A stretch of 64,000 nt of DNA, taken from the NCBI GenBank assembly GCA_034506175.1, contig JAPDQB010000002.1, positions 1 through 64,000 on the forward strand, written 5' to 3'. Shown here in pieces: positions 49,278 to 60,000 of this stretch. The notes under the pieces were generated by a model that searched no databases, was not told the origin of the DNA, and worked only from the letters and a program-made list of their open reading frames with translations. Made by a program: the position numbers and the translations under genes. Position 1 is the first letter of the stretch. Each line of letters begins with the position of its first letter. This DNA is from a candidate division KSB1 bacterium. GTDB taxonomy: Bacteria > Zhuqueibacterota > Zhuqueibacteria > Zhuqueibacterales > Zhuqueibacteraceae.

Positions 49278-52200
49278 TTGAAAGAAAATAATCCGGACAT
49301 GCCGAACAACTCTTTCCCTCAAAATTCAAAACAGCTTCAAAGCAAAATCGCAGGAGTCGCCGGACAGTTGTTGCTCAATCTTTTTTTCGGCTTGGCTGTC
49401 GCGCTGGCGCAAACGCCGCCAGGCGCCGGTGAATTGATTTTCAAATTGCGTGCTTCAGCAACATTATCCAAAACTCGCGCCGGACGGTATGAAATCAGCT
49501 CACCGGCGATTGCCGCAAGTCTGCAACGATTCGGCGCGCACGACATAACCGCGTTGTTGCCGGAAAATGCGCCGACAGATTTACAATCTTTGGTGTTGGT
49601 GCGTTTTGCCGGGACCGCCGTCGATCTCTCGGCCGCCATCAACGCTCTCAATCAACTCTCGGAAATTGAATACGCCCAGCCGAATCACGTTTTCAATGTC
49701 GCGGCGATTCCGCCATCGAACTCTTCAAATCATCTCGCAATAGAGCTTCCGAACGATTCGCTGTTTGCTTCGCAATGGGCTTTGCAAACGCTTCGCGCCC
49801 CCGAGGCCTGGCGCCTCACGACCGGCGATCCGAATATTCTGATTGCCGTCATCGACACCGGCATGGATTTCAAGCATCCGGATTTGCAAACCGGAATCTG
49901 GATCAACAGCGGCGAAGATCTGAACCGCAACCGCAAAGTTGACGCCAGTGATTTCAACGGCATCGACGACGATGGCAATGGTTTCATCGACGATCTTCGC
50001 GGCTGGGATTTTACCGACGCGCCGAGTTTTCCCGACGGCGGTGATTATCGCGAACGCGACAACGATCCCGCCGATGAAAACGGCCACGGCACGGCGGTGA
50101 CGGGAATTATCGCGGCCACGGCGAACAATCGCCTCGGCATCGCCGGACTGGCGCCCGGCTGCCGTGTGATGGCGCTGCGCGCCGGCACAAGCCGGGGTTT
50201 GCTCGAAGAAGATGACGTGGCGTCGGCAATTGTTTACGCAGTAATGAATGGCGCACGCCTCATCAACATGAGTTTCGGCGACGTCGTGGTCTCACCGATG
50301 CTGCGCGATATCATTCGTTTTGCGCATGGGCGCGGCGTCGTGATGGTCGCCTCTGCCGGAAATTCCTCCACCGACACGCCGCATTATCCGTCGGGATTTT
50401 CCGAAACGATTGCAGTCGGCGCGAGCACGCGCCACGATCAACTGGCTGGCTTCTCGAATTTCGGTGCAACCATCGACGTTGTCGCGCCAGGCGCCGAGAT
50501 TTGGACGACGGTGCTCGGCGGCAAATACGCTCAGTTCGGCGGCACTTCGGCCTCGGCGCCGTTTGTTTCCGCGCTTGCGGGTTTGCTGCTGTCACGTTTT
50601 CCAAATTGGAATAACGAAATGGTTCGCGCCGCGCTGACGAATAGCGCCCGCGATCTCGGCGAAAACGGCTGGGATCGTTTTTACGGCGCGGGACGCATCG
50701 ACGCGGCGGCGGCTTTGCAAATCGAGCAAGCTGCGCGCGCCGAAATTCATGCGCCAACGATGGACGCCGGCTTTTCCAGCGGAACGCTGCTGATTCGCGG
50801 CACGGCGCTCGGCGCTTTTGTTCGCGGTTACGAGCTTTCTTACGGCCTCGGCGATGATCCGCAAAAATGGACACTGATTAGCCGCAGCGAAAATCGTCAA
50901 GTTCTCGCCGACTCGCTCGGTGTTTGGCCGCTGGCAAATTTGCCGGACACCAGCTATGTTTTGCGCCTGGTTGTTGTGCTGCAAAATGGCCGCAGCGTCG
51001 AAGATAAAATTCGCATTTTTCTCGACCGCACACCGCCGCGCTTTGGCAAGGTGAAAATGACGCCAATGATCGACGGCAATCTCCATAGCGTGTTGATTGA
51101 ATTTACCACCGACGATCTTTGTCAATCTGTTTTGTGGTGGCGAACAAAAGGAAGTGCCGGCAACCACGCGCCGCTGTTCTCGAATTATTCGAGCAAAACG
51201 CCTCGCCTGAATTTTTCGCAGCGGCTTGCCACCGGCGAAATCGAATTTTTCCTCGAAGCCATAAATCGCGCCGGCTTGAAACAGACGAATCATAACGAGA
51301 ATTATGTTTTGCATTTGAGCCAGCCGCCGATCAATACTGCTGCGTTCGTCGAAGTGACTTTGCAGGACGCCGCTCCAAACCCTGAATCGCTTCCCGCCGG
51401 TTGGCTGCTCAATCGAGCGAGTGATTTTAACGGAAATGGCCGCGGCGAAATCATCATGTCGGTTTACGATCAAAATGGCGGCGCCGGGCCGCTCGCGATT
51501 TTCGAACGCAGCGATGCCGGTTTCGCCAAACGCTTCGCCACCGGGCATCCCGGCATTCCGCGCGATGTTGGCGACGGCGATGGCGATGGCCGGCTGGAAG
51601 TTCTCGGCGGCATTGGCCCCAACAGCTTCATTTATGAAGCTTCGGCGCCGAATTCTTTTCCCAATCAGTTGGCCTGGTCCGACACGAATGATTTTTGGGC
51701 GAGCCGCTACACCGATCTCGACGGCGATGGTCGCGGCGAAATCATCGGCCGCCGCGGTGATCGCTTTGAAGTGTTGGAAAATAGGGGGGACAATCATTAT
51801 CAGTTCACCGCTTCGTTACCAAATTTTACCGGTGGCACGAATCTCACCGGCGTGCCGCATAGCGAGATCGGCGATTTCGACGGCGATGGCCGCACAGAAA
51901 TTCTTTTTGGTGACTACGACGGCGATTTGTATATTTACGAAGCGATCGGCGATAATCGTTTCGTCGCAACGTGGCGCGACAGCCTGCCGTTGATCGACAG
52001 CATCGATTTCATTCGCGCCGGCGATTTTGACGGCGATGGCCGCATGGATTTCGCCGCCGGCTGCCATTCCGATCCTGAGCTGAACGCCGAACACGAGTTT
52101 GACGCCCGACATTGGTTATTCCGAATTTATCGCGGCGTCGCTGACAATCGTTTTCAGCCGATTTGGGAGCAGGCGGTCTTCGGCTTTCAACCGCCGAAAG

Positions 52201-53630
52201 ATTTTGACGCCGGCCTGGGCGCGGGGGATCTTGACGGCGACGGCCGCGATGAGCTGTTTCTCAACCTTTTTCCGAATGCGTATGTCGTCAAATTTGAAAA
52301 CGGCCAAGAAAAAGTCGTTTGGCATTACCAGCCGTCGCGCAGCAACACGACGGTCGTGGCAAATTTGGATGGCGCCGATGGCGCGGAATTTTATTTTTCC
52401 GATGGGCAAATTGTGCGCGCCTTCCAAGCGCCCGGCCGGCAAACCGGCGCGCCCGCTCCCAGCGAAGTCACAGCGCGGCCGCTGGATGCAACGCGCGTTT
52501 TGCTCACTTGGCGGCCCGTGGCGGGAGCAGAAGGTTATGCGATTTATCGCGGCCGCGACCATCAACCGCTGCAATTCTTGAGAACGAAAATCGAAACCAG
52601 CTTCATCGATTCGCTTTTAACGGCGGAACAGCTTTATCGCTACGCCGTCGCCACGTTCGACGCACAGCAACAACCGCAAATCGGCCCGCGCTCGCTCGAG
52701 GTGAAAGCGCGGCCTTCCAAGCCGCCGGCGGTGGTTTCGGCGCATTTCTTCGCGCCGCATCATGTCGCAGTGAGATTTGACGAGCCGATGCACGAAACAA
52801 TCAAGCAAATCGCCTTGTTCAAGTTGCGCCAAATCGAAGTGCCGGCGCCTCTCAACTTCGCGCCCGAAAGCGTCGTGCTCAGCCGCTCCGCTGCCGAGGT
52901 GATTTTGTCTTTTCCGCGCTTCGATTTTGCGCCAGGGTCTTATGAAATTCGCGTCGAAGGCGCCGAGGATGCGGATCGCGTGCCAATCAACCAAAACAAA
53001 AGCCGTGCGGTTTTTACTGTTGCGAAAGAGCCGTCACGTTTTTATATTGTCTCAGCCGCGCTCGAATCGCCGCGGCAAATTCTCGTGCGGTTCAATCTGC
53101 CGGTTGAAATTTCCACTGCGGTGCAAATTGGTAATTACAAATTCAAACCGCTCGACAGCGCGACGCCAAAGGGCATCATGCTGGCGGGTGCATCTGCCGT
53201 TGCCGGTGATGCAACCGCGGTGCGATTGACGCTGGCCCAGGGCGCGCTCGGGCCGCTGGGGAAGAATCACGTTCTCGAGATTTCCGGCGTTCGCAGCATT
53301 TCCGGCGATTCGCTGCGCGCCGGCGAAGGCGATGCCATTGGCTTTGCGATGGCCAGTGAGAATTTGAACCGCGTGCTGGTTTATCCGAATCCGTTCGTTT
53401 CGACGCAACACGGCATGCTCACCATCGCCGGCTTGACAACGCACGCGCTGGTGAAAATTTTGGACGTGGAAGGCCGCGTCCTCGCGACGCTGGAAGAAAC
53501 CGACGGCAATGGCGGCGTCGAGTGGGACACGCGCGACGCGAGAGGAAATTTCACGCCGTCGGGCGTTTATCTGTGTTACGTGACCTCGGGAACGCAAACG
53601 ACGGTGGCCAAGTTTGTGATTGTGCGATGA
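49278..53630 (+). CDS. Giant secreted subtilase (S8) with FG-GAP, FN3 and C-terminal sorting domains
   Basis: The 1450-aa protein has a signal peptide (GQLLLNLFFGLAVALAQ) and an I9-like propeptide (~45-145). The S8 catalytic domain (~165-490) has Asp in VIDTGMDFKHPD (~193), His in NGHGTAVTG (~269) and Ser in GGTSASAPF (~424). Ig-like segments follow, then VCBS/FG-GAP calcium-binding repeats (DGDGRGEIIGR, DGDGRTEILFGDYDGD, ~720-1020) and an FN3 domain (ATRVLLTWRPVAGAEGYAIY, ~1060-1140). The C-terminal Por/FlgD-type domain begins with VYPNPF, the tag for type IX-like export. TTG at 49278 or ATG at 49299 may start it. The catalytic triad is complete. Confidence 0.9.
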   Translation: MKENNPDMPNNSFPQNSKQLQSKIAGVAGQLLLNLFFGLAVALAQTPPGAGELIFKLRASATLSKTRAGRYEISSPAIAASLQRFGAHDITALLPENAPTDLQSLVLVRFAGTAVDLSAAINALNQLSEIEYAQPNHVFNVAAIPPSNSSNHLAIELPNDSLFASQWALQTLRAPEAWRLTTGDPNILIAVIDTGMDFKHPDLQTGIWINSGEDLNRNRKVDASDFNGIDDDGNGFIDDLRGWDFTDAPSFPDGGDYRERDNDPADENGHGTAVTGIIAATANNRLGIAGLAPGCRVMALRAGTSRGLLEEDDVASAIVYAVMNGARLINMSFGDVVVSPMLRDIIRFAHGRGVVMVASAGNSSTDTPHYPSGFSETIAVGASTRHDQLAGFSNFGATIDVVAPGAEIWTTVLGGKYAQFGGTSASAPFVSALAGLLLSRFPNWNNEMVRAALTNSARDLGENGWDRFYGAGRIDAAAALQIEQAARAEIHAPTMDAGFSSGTLLIRGTALGAFVRGYELSYGLGDDPQKWTLISRSENRQVLADSLGVWPLANLPDTSYVLRLVVVLQNGRSVEDKIRIFLDRTPPRFGKVKMTPMIDGNLHSVLIEFTTDDLCQSVLWWRTKGSAGNHAPLFSNYSSKTPRLNFSQRLATGEIEFFLEAINRAGLKQTNHNENYVLHLSQPPINTAAFVEVTLQDAAPNPESLPAGWLLNRASDFNGNGRGEIIMSVYDQNGGAGPLAIFERSDAGFAKRFATGHPGIPRDVGDGDGDGRLEVLGGIGPNSFIYEASAPNSFPNQLAWSDTNDFWASRYTDLDGDGRGEIIGRRGDRFEVLENRGDNHYQFTASLPNFTGGTNLTGVPHSEIGDFDGDGRTEILFGDYDGDLYIYEAIGDNRFVATWRDSLPLIDSIDFIRAGDFDGDGRMDFAAGCHSDPELNAEHEFDARHWLFRIYRGVADNRFQPIWEQAVFGFQPPKDFDAGLGAGDLDGDGRDELFLNLFPNAYVVKFENGQEKVVWHYQPSRSNTTVVANLDGADGAEFYFSDGQIVRAFQAPGRQTGAPAPSEVTARPLDATRVLLTWRPVAGAEGYAIYRGRDHQPLQFLRTKIETSFIDSLLTAEQLYRYAVATFDAQQQPQIGPRSLEVKARPSKPPAVVSAHFFAPHHVAVRFDEPMHETIKQIALFKLRQIEVPAPLNFAPESVVLSRSAAEVILSFPRFDFAPGSYEIRVEGAEDADRVPINQNKSRAVFTVAKEPSRFYIVSAALESPRQILVRFNLPVEISTAVQIGNYKFKPLDSATPKGIMLAGASAVAGDATAVRLTLAQGALGPLGKNHVLEISGVRSISGDSLRAGEGDAIGFAMASENLNRVLVYPNPFVSTQHGMLTIAGLTTHALVKILDVEGRVLATLEETDGNGGVEWDTRDARGNFTPSGVYLCYVTSGTQTTVAKFVIVR

Positions 53631-53764
53631 AAGTTAACAAAGAAAGGATTGTGAAATGATAGCCATAAAAGGTTTATATGATGGAGAGCGTATCGCCCTT
53701 TTCTGAACTCAAAAAAATTCTAGCGAATTTTTTATCAAAATAGAATTGGAAAGGAGGCGGAGTC

Positions 53765-54370
53765 ATGCTCGTCGTCGGCTTAACCGGCGGTATCGGCTGC
53801 GGCAAATCCGAAGTCCGCAAACGTTTGCTGAACGCGGGTTTTAGGGTTTTGGATGCGGACACCCTGGCGCGGCAGCTTTCGGAAACCGATCCGTTGATTA
53901 TCAACGGCATCAAAAAAGAATTTGGCGAGAACATGTACGATGCCGGCGGTCGTCTGCAACGCAAAGCTCTCGCCGCAATCGTGTTTAACGATCGCAAACA
54001 ACTTGAAAAACTCAACGGCATCATTCATCCGCGCGTGATCAACGCGGTGGAGCGTCAACTGGAAGAATTGCAGCAAAAAGGTGAGAAGATCGCCGTCGTC
54101 GAGGCGGCGCTGCATTATGAAGTGCATTGGAACGAAGCGATGGACGTGATGGTGGTTGTGAGCGCGCCGATTTCGAAACGTCTTGCCTGGGTCATGCAGC
54201 GCGACGGCGTCGACGAGGCTGCGGTGCACCGCCGGATGGCGAATCAGATTCCGCTCGAGGAAAAAGTCAAGCGCGCGGATTATGTCATCGAAAACAGCGG
54301 CGATTTGGTGGCGTTGGATGCGTCGGTAAATAAACTGATTGATTGGCTTAAAGCGAGGGCAAACGCGTAA
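53765..54370 (+). CDS. coaE: Dephospho-CoA kinase
   Basis: Last step of coenzyme A synthesis: ATP-dependent 3'-phosphorylation of dephospho-CoA. The 201-aa product begins MLVVGLTGGIGCGKSEVRKR, with a Walker A P-loop, and continues with VLDADTLARQL, IFNDRKQLEKLNGIIHPRVI-like IHPRV, VVEAALHYE and the lid region (DGVDEAAVHRRMANQIP). Length and order are canonical. GGAGGCGG precedes the ATG at 53765. The next gene starts four bases after its stop. Confidence 0.95.
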   Translation: MLVVGLTGGIGCGKSEVRKRLLNAGFRVLDADTLARQLSETDPLIINGIKKEFGENMYDAGGRLQRKALAAIVFNDRKQLEKLNGIIHPRVINAVERQLEELQQKGEKIAVVEAALHYEVHWNEAMDVMVVVSAPISKRLAWVMQRDGVDEAAVHRRMANQIPLEEKVKRADYVIENSGDLVALDASVNKLIDWLKARANA

Positions 54371-54373
54371 AAA

Positions 54374-55267
54374 ATGCCATCTCCCCGCATCATCTCCGCC
54401 TCCCGCCGCACCGACATTCCGGCGTATTACGCCGGCTGGTTTAGGCGCCAGGTCGAGCAAGGGTACGTCGTTTATCCGAACCCGATGAGCTTCAAACCGG
54501 TGCGGCTTTCACTTCGCCCCGAAGATGTTCTGTTCATCGTGTTTTGGACGCGCAATCCTCATCCGCTTGAAAAACACCTCGACCGTTTGGACGAGCTTTA
54601 TCGCCGCGCCTATTGTTTTCATTTCACCATCAACGGCCTGCCGAAAGCGCTGGAAACGAATAATCCGCCCGTGGATTTTGCTGTTTCGACTTTTCTGCGC
54701 TTATCCGAGCGTTATCCCAACCAGGTTTTTTGGCGCTACGATCCGATTGTGTTGTCCGATCTCACGCCGCCGAGTTATCACATTGAAAAATTCGGCCAAT
54801 TGGCGGAACGCCTGCGCGGAGCGACGAATCGATGCTATTTTTCCTTTGTAAGCTGGTATTTGAAAGTGCAACGCAATTTCGCCAAAGCGGCGCGCGAGCA
54901 CGGCGTCGAATTTCGTGACGCCGCTTTGCAGGAAAGATTGGAGATCGTGCGCCAGCTCGCGCCAATCGCCGCGTCGAATGGCCTGACACTGTATTCCTGC
55001 TGCCAGGATGCGCTTTGCGAGATCGACGGCGTCGCCAAGTCGCGCTGTGTTGACATGGAAACGATTCGCGGCATCGCGCCCGACCGTTATCGCAAACTCC
55101 GCGCCGCGCCGACCCGGGAGGATTGCGGCTGCTGCGAAAGCCGCGACATCGGTTATTACGACAGTTGCCCGCACGGCTGCATTTATTGTTATGCGAATTT
55201 GAACCGCGAGAAGGCGAAAGCGTTTTATGAGGTTTATTTGAAAAATCGCGCGCTGCCGTTTGACTGA
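54374..55267 (+). CDS. DUF1848-family protein (radical-SAM-like C-terminal cysteines)
   Basis: A 297-aa protein matching DUF1848: IISASRRTDIPAYYAGWFRR at the N-terminus, VLFIVFWTRNPHPLEKHLDR, FWRYDPIVLSD, YSCCQD, and a C-terminal cysteine block DCGCCESRDIGYYDSCPHGC followed by IYCYAN. The CxxxCxxC (CPHGCIYC) resembles a 4Fe-4S-binding radical-SAM motif in an unusual C-terminal place. The biochemical role is unknown. It is probably co-transcribed with coaE. Confidence 0.9.
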   Translation: MPSPRIISASRRTDIPAYYAGWFRRQVEQGYVVYPNPMSFKPVRLSLRPEDVLFIVFWTRNPHPLEKHLDRLDELYRRAYCFHFTINGLPKALETNNPPVDFAVSTFLRLSERYPNQVFWRYDPIVLSDLTPPSYHIEKFGQLAERLRGATNRCYFSFVSWYLKVQRNFAKAAREHGVEFRDAALQERLEIVRQLAPIAASNGLTLYSCCQDALCEIDGVAKSRCVDMETIRGIAPDRYRKLRAAPTREDCGCCESRDIGYYDSCPHGCIYCYANLNREKAKAFYEVYLKNRALPFD

Positions 55268-55332
55268 ATGTAAACCGCAATGTTTTATGTGCGGTTCTTG
55301 AAATTTTTTCTCCAGATCAAAGCCGTTTGCTC

Positions 55333-55361
55333 TACTCATTTAGTGGCTTTGCAAATGAGTA
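55333..55361. promoter_or_regulatory. TACTCATTT/AAATGAGTA inverted repeat upstream of a small membrane protein
   Basis: A perfect nine-base inverted repeat (55333-55341 and 55353-55361) with an 11-base spacer. It lies 30 bases before the start of the 45-aa gene. It could be an operator or the end of the DUF1848 transcript; there is no T-run. Confidence 0.4.
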
Positions 55362-55391
55362 AACCGTCAACAGAAATATGGAGGATCCACC

Positions 55392-55529
55392 ATGTTCGGC
55401 ATGAGCATTGACACAACGGTTGCGCTGTGCGTGGCCACCGCCTTCATTGTGACGTTGCTGGTAGCGGCGGCGATGCTGCCCAAACATACGCGCAAAAGAC
55501 GGGAATTTCGCCGGCGCGGATTATCATGA
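55392..55529 (+). CDS. 45-aa single-helix membrane protein
   Basis: ATG at 55392 follows TATGGAGGATCC, an excellent ribosome site. The product is MFGMSIDTTVALCVATAFIV, continuing TLLVAAAMLPKHTRKRREFR: one membrane helix with a strongly basic cytoplasmic tail. This layout is common among small regulatory or accessory membrane peptides. No family is recognised. Confidence 0.6.
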   Translation: MFGMSIDTTVALCVATAFIVTLLVAAAMLPKHTRKRREFRRRGLS

Positions 55530-55645
55530 ATTTTTCCGGCGCATTCCCCGTTTTGACGTATTCGAAAAATTCTGCGGCGGCGCCTTTTTCTTTGTCTTCG
55601 CTTCAATCTCACCACGTCGAGCGAAGAAGCGAAATTGTCAAGAAT

Positions 55646-56056
55646 TTATTGAATCGCCGTGATCACCCACCGAATCTGCATCGGTTTGCTGATTTTGATT
55701 TCAGCAATGCCGACCTCCGACGCTTTTCCATCAATCTCCAGCCTCCAGAATTTCTTCTCCCGCGGTGATATGATGAATCCGGCGATGCCGTTGACGAAGC
55801 GCCGGGCGAAATCCGCATAATTCATTTTGAACAAACGCTCCATGAGATCGCGCGCCGGTGTGCCCACCGGAACTTCGACGTCGGCCTGCAGCGAATTGCT
55901 CGAATCGGCGATGATCTGAATGTGAACTCGGATTTTTGGGCTCGCGCTTTGTTCGGCCAGGGTGTTGCGATTTTCATTAAAACCGGCCCCGAGAACAAAG
56001 CCGGAAAACAAAAACACGATCAGTGCCAGGAAACACTGCCAGAATGAACCTCTCAT
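55646..56056 (-). CDS. Secreted DUF4430-like protein
   Basis: A 136-aa protein with a signal peptide (WQCFLALIVFLFSGFVLGAG) and one DUF4430-type domain, the fold found in the C-terminal part of cobalamin-binding transcobalamin-like proteins: VEVPVGTPARDLMERLFKMN, VNGIAGFIISPREKKFWRLE and KPMQIRWVI. Single-domain secreted forms may bind small ligands; which one is not known. Its 3' end faces the small membrane protein gene. Confidence 0.75.
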   Translation of the reverse strand: MRGSFWQCFLALIVFLFSGFVLGAGFNENRNTLAEQSASPKIRVHIQIIADSSNSLQADVEVPVGTPARDLMERLFKMNYADFARRFVNGIAGFIISPREKKFWRLEIDGKASEVGIAEIKISKPMQIRWVITAIQ

Positions 56057-56081
56057 ATTTGCTCCTTCAATTTAAAAAAAT

Positions 56082-56285
56082 TTACGCCGAAGCGATGAAT
56101 TGAACAAGAGAAAATTTTACTGCCGCTTGTTGATCATGACTAAAAACTTGCATGTCACCGAAAATTTGGCTATCTTTGACCGTTGCCACAACCATCGCGC
56201 CGCCGATCGGCTGTTTTATTCCGAATTTGATCCCGAGATGAAAATTAGCTTGCAATAACCAACACAAAATCTCTGCACGAAACAT
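56082..56285 (-). CDS. Possible 67-aa hypothetical protein
   Basis: The minus strand between the DUF4430 and Uma2 genes reads MFRAEILCWLLQANFHLGIK and ends AAVKFSLVQFIASA. The composition is protein-like (GGAMVVATVKDSQIFGDMQV), but there is no clear ribosome site and no recognisable family. It may be the remnant of a longer gene. Confidence 0.25.
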   Translation of the reverse strand: MFRAEILCWLLQANFHLGIKFGIKQPIGGAMVVATVKDSQIFGDMQVFSHDQQAAVKFSLVQFIASA

Positions 56286-56303
56286 TTAGGCGAGAGAATA
56301 TTT

Positions 56304-57068
56304 ATGCCTGCTGAACTTCTTGCCCCTCCTGCGGACTTGGCAAAGCGTCGCCGGAGGGTGGTGGATTATCCTGAGGGAGATGGAAAACCTATGGCCGAAA
56401 GCGATGCGCACATTTCGCAGCTCATCAATGCACGCGAAATCATCAAGCACTGGCTTCGGGAAGCGGCAATGGCTTATGTTGGCGCGAACATGCTGCTTTA
56501 TTATCAAGAAGGCAATCCCAAAAAACGCGTGGCGCCGGATGTTTATGTGGTCTGGGGCGTCGACAAAAAATATCGGCGCAGTTACAAGCTTTGGGAGGAG
56601 AAACAAGCACCGCAAGTCGTTTTTGAATTCACTTCGCGCAAAACGCAGGAAGAAGATTTGGGCACTAAACGTCTGATCTATTCCCGCATTGGCGTCGAGG
56701 AGTATTATCTCTTCGATCCCCTCGGGCATTATCTCAATCCGCCTTTGCGAGGCTATCAGCTCGTTGGTGAAGAGTATGCGCTGCAAACAACGGAGACGTT
56801 GTCGCCGCCGGCTTTCAACGGCAAAGAGACAAAGCAAGGGTGGCGGCTCGCCAGCGAGCGGTTGAAATTGGAGCTGTGGGCGTTTTCGACCGGCAGAGCC
56901 GATATGCCTTATGAGTTGCGGTTTTATGATCCGGCGGAGGGCAAATGGTTGGTCGACCCCGCGCAAGCGATGATTGAACGGGAAGCGTTTGCGAAACAAG
57001 CGCGTGAAGCGCAAGCCGAAGTGGTTCGTTTAAAAGCTGAATTGGAAAAACTGCGCGACAAAAAATGA
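56304..57068 (+). CDS. Uma2-family (DUF820) putative endonuclease
   Basis: A PD-(D/E)xK-fold protein of the Uma2 family: YVGANMLLYYQEGNPKKRVA, PDVYVVWGVDK and VVFEFTSRKTQEED supply the aspartate and E-x-K-like active-site residues. A long C-terminal extension ends in a coiled coil (AREAQAEVVRLKAELEKLRD). Uma2 proteins are widely expanded in cyanobacteria and some other phyla; their nuclease role is predicted, not shown. Its last codons overlap the helicase gene (ATGA), so the two are co-translated and may act together on DNA. Start at 56304 after GGCGAGAG. Confidence 0.9.
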   Translation: MPAELLAPPADLAKRRRRVVDYPEGDGKPMAESDAHISQLINAREIIKHWLREAAMAYVGANMLLYYQEGNPKKRVAPDVYVVWGVDKKYRRSYKLWEEKQAPQVVFEFTSRKTQEEDLGTKRLIYSRIGVEEYYLFDPLGHYLNPPLRGYQLVGEEYALQTTETLSPPAFNGKETKQGWRLASERLKLELWAFSTGRADMPYELRFYDPAEGKWLVDPAQAMIEREAFAKQAREAQAEVVRLKAELEKLRDKK

Positions 57069-60000
57069 AATTCGTCGCCGACCTGCATCTGCATTCGCAT
57101 TTTTCGCGCGCCACCAGCTCGCAGCTCGATCTCGAGCATCTCGGCAAATGGGCACAGCTCAAGGGCGTCACCGTCGTCGGCACCGGCGATTTCACGCATC
57201 CGGGGTGGCTCGATGAAGTGGAAAAAAAATTGGAGCCGGCTGAAGAGGGGTTGTTCAAGCTGAAAGAAGAATTTGCCCGAACCACCGCTGCCGAAGTTCC
57301 CAAAGCCTGCCGCAGCGCCGTGCGTTTCATGCTGACGACGGAAATTTCCAACATCTACAAACGTCTCGACAAAGTTCGCAAAGTTCACAACCTCATTTTT
57401 TCGCCAAGTTTTTCCACCGCCAGAAAAATTCAAGCCCGTCTCGAAACCATCGGCAATATTCGCTCGGATGGCCGGCCGATTCTCGGCCTCGACTCGCGCG
57501 ATTTGTTGGAGATCACGCTGGAATCCGATCCGCTCGCCTTTTTAATTCCGGCGCATATTTGGACGCCGTGGTTTTCGATGCTCGGCTCGAAAGGCGGATT
57601 CGATTCGGTTGAAGATTGTTTCGCCGACTTGACGCCGCACGTTTTTGCGGTGGAAACCGGGCTCTCATCCGACCCGCCGATGAATTGGCGCTTGCGGCAG
57701 CTCGATCGGTTCGTGCTGGTTTCCAATTCCGATGCGCACTCGCCGCAAAAGCTGGCGCGCGAGGCGAATTTATTCGAGACCGAGTTGTCTTACCCGGCAA
57801 TTTTCAATGCGCTGCAAGATGAAAACGATTCCGGTTTTCTCGGGACGATTGAATTTTTTCCCGAAGAGGGCAAGTATCATTACGACGGCCATCGTTTGTG
57901 CAAGATGCGCCTGCATCCGGCCGAGACGCAAGCGAACCAGGGCAATTGTCCGGTTTGCGGCAAGCCGGTTACCGTCGGCGTGATGGCACGCGTCGAAGAA
58001 CTGGCGGATCGTCCCGAAGGTGAAAAATCGCCGCGGTCGCGGCCTTACGCCAATATCATTCCGCTGCCGGAAATTATCGGCGAGGCGAAAAATCAAAAAC
58101 CCGCCACCAAAGCCGTCGAAGAGCTTTTTCACAAGTTGCTGGCCGGCCTCGGCAGCGAGCTTTTTATTTTGCAGGAGGCGGCGCTGGATGACATCGAGCG
58201 CCTCGCCGGCAGTGTTGTCGCGGAGGGCATTCGCCGCATGCGCGCCGGCGAGGTCAAGATTGCCGCCGGCTATGACGGCGAATACGGCACGATTCAGTTG
58301 TTTTCGCCGGAAGAGCGCGAGCGCTTGAGCACGCAAGTGAGCATGTTGGATCCTGGACCTGATCAAAAAGAGCAAAGCGATAAAACGAAAAACGGAAAAC
58401 TGATTGATCAGGAAAACACGTCGGTGAATTTTCCTGGCATTGGTGAAGAAGCCGGGATTTCATACCAAACGCCGAAGCCGCTGTTGCAGCAAGCTGGCGC
58501 GCTGAATCCCTCGCAGCAGCAAGCGGTCAGACATGGACGCGGCCACTTGCTCATCGTGGCCGGCCCCGGCACCGGCAAGACGCATACGCTGACACATCGC
58601 ATCGCTCAGGTGATCGAAAATTTTGCCAGGGCGGAGGAAATTCTTGCGATCACGTTCACCAACAAAGCCGCGGAAGAAATGCGCCAGCGCGCGGTGAAAA
58701 TCGCCGGGCCGCTTGCTGCAAAAATAACAATTGGAACGTTTCATGCCTTTTGCCTCGGCGTGTTGCGGGAATATCATGAGCACGCCGGCCTGCCGCCGGA
58801 TTTTGAAATCATCGGTGAGGATGAGCAACGCGATTTAGCGAAAGAACTTTGGCCGGAAAAACCGGCGGCGGAACGCGATCACCTTCTTGACGAGATTGCT
58901 CTTTTAAAAGCTGCCGACAAGATTTCCGAACCGGATCAGGAGACACGTGCTGCTCGCGAGGTTTATGATTCGGCGCTGCGAAAAAACGGGCGCTTGGATT
59001 TCGACGATTTGCTGCTTGAAACCGTCCGGCTGTTGCAGGAAAATCGCGCGGTGCGCCATGACATCCACCGCCGCTATCAATGGATTTTTGTGGACGAATA
59101 TCAGGACATCAATCCGGCGCAGCACCGGCTGTTGAAATTGTTGATTCATGAGAACGCGGTGTTGACGGCCATCGGCGATCCGAATCAGGCGATTTACGGC
59201 TTTCGCGGGGCCGACGCCGGTTACTTTTCAAAATTCGAACAAGATTTTGCCGGGGCGATGAAATTATATTTGGAGGAAAATTATCGCTCGGCGCCGACGC
59301 TTCTTTCCGCCTCGACGCAAGTGATTACAGCAGGAAGCGAAAACTTCGCCATGCCGCTTTCCGCGGCCTTGTTAATGCCGGGCCGGTTGACGATTCATGA
59401 CGCGCCGACCGAGAAAGCCGAGGCTGAGTACGTGGCGCATCAAATCGAAAAAATGGTCGGCGGCACGAGCATGTTTTCCCAGGATTCCGGCCGCGTGGAA
59501 AAAACGCGGCTGGGCGAACATACGTTCGGCGATTTTGCGGTGCTGTATCGCTTGAACGCGCTGCGGCCGGCGTTGGAAGAAGCCTTGTCGCGCGCGGGAA
59601 TGCCGTATCAAATTTCCGGCGACGCGCCGCTCGTGAGCCGGCGCGGCGTGCGCGAGCTGACGACGGCGATTGGTTGGCTCTGCAACATTGCTCTGCAAAA
59701 TGCCGCGCGACAAATCCATCCGAAAAATTTGGCGGCTTTGCTGCAATTTGCCCTGCCGGGCATCGGCGAGCAAACCGCGCGGCGCGCCGAAGGCTTTTTT
59801 ACAAAAATTCATCAACTCGAGGCCGGGGCGTTCGACCGCTTCCTGCGCGAAGAACGATCTTTAACGGAAAAACAGAAATTGGCGCTGGCGGCGTTTTCGT
59901 GCGAATTGGAGGAAGCCGGCCGGCGCTTTGCCTCCGGCGGACTGGTTGAGGCCATGCAATTTCTGCTTAATCTCCCGACGTGGAAAAGTTTGATGAAAGG

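Noticed and set aside
50592-51797. 400-codon minus-strand frame inside the subtilase gene
   Set aside because: Shadow of a well-supported CDS; low-complexity alanine/arginine content and no motif.
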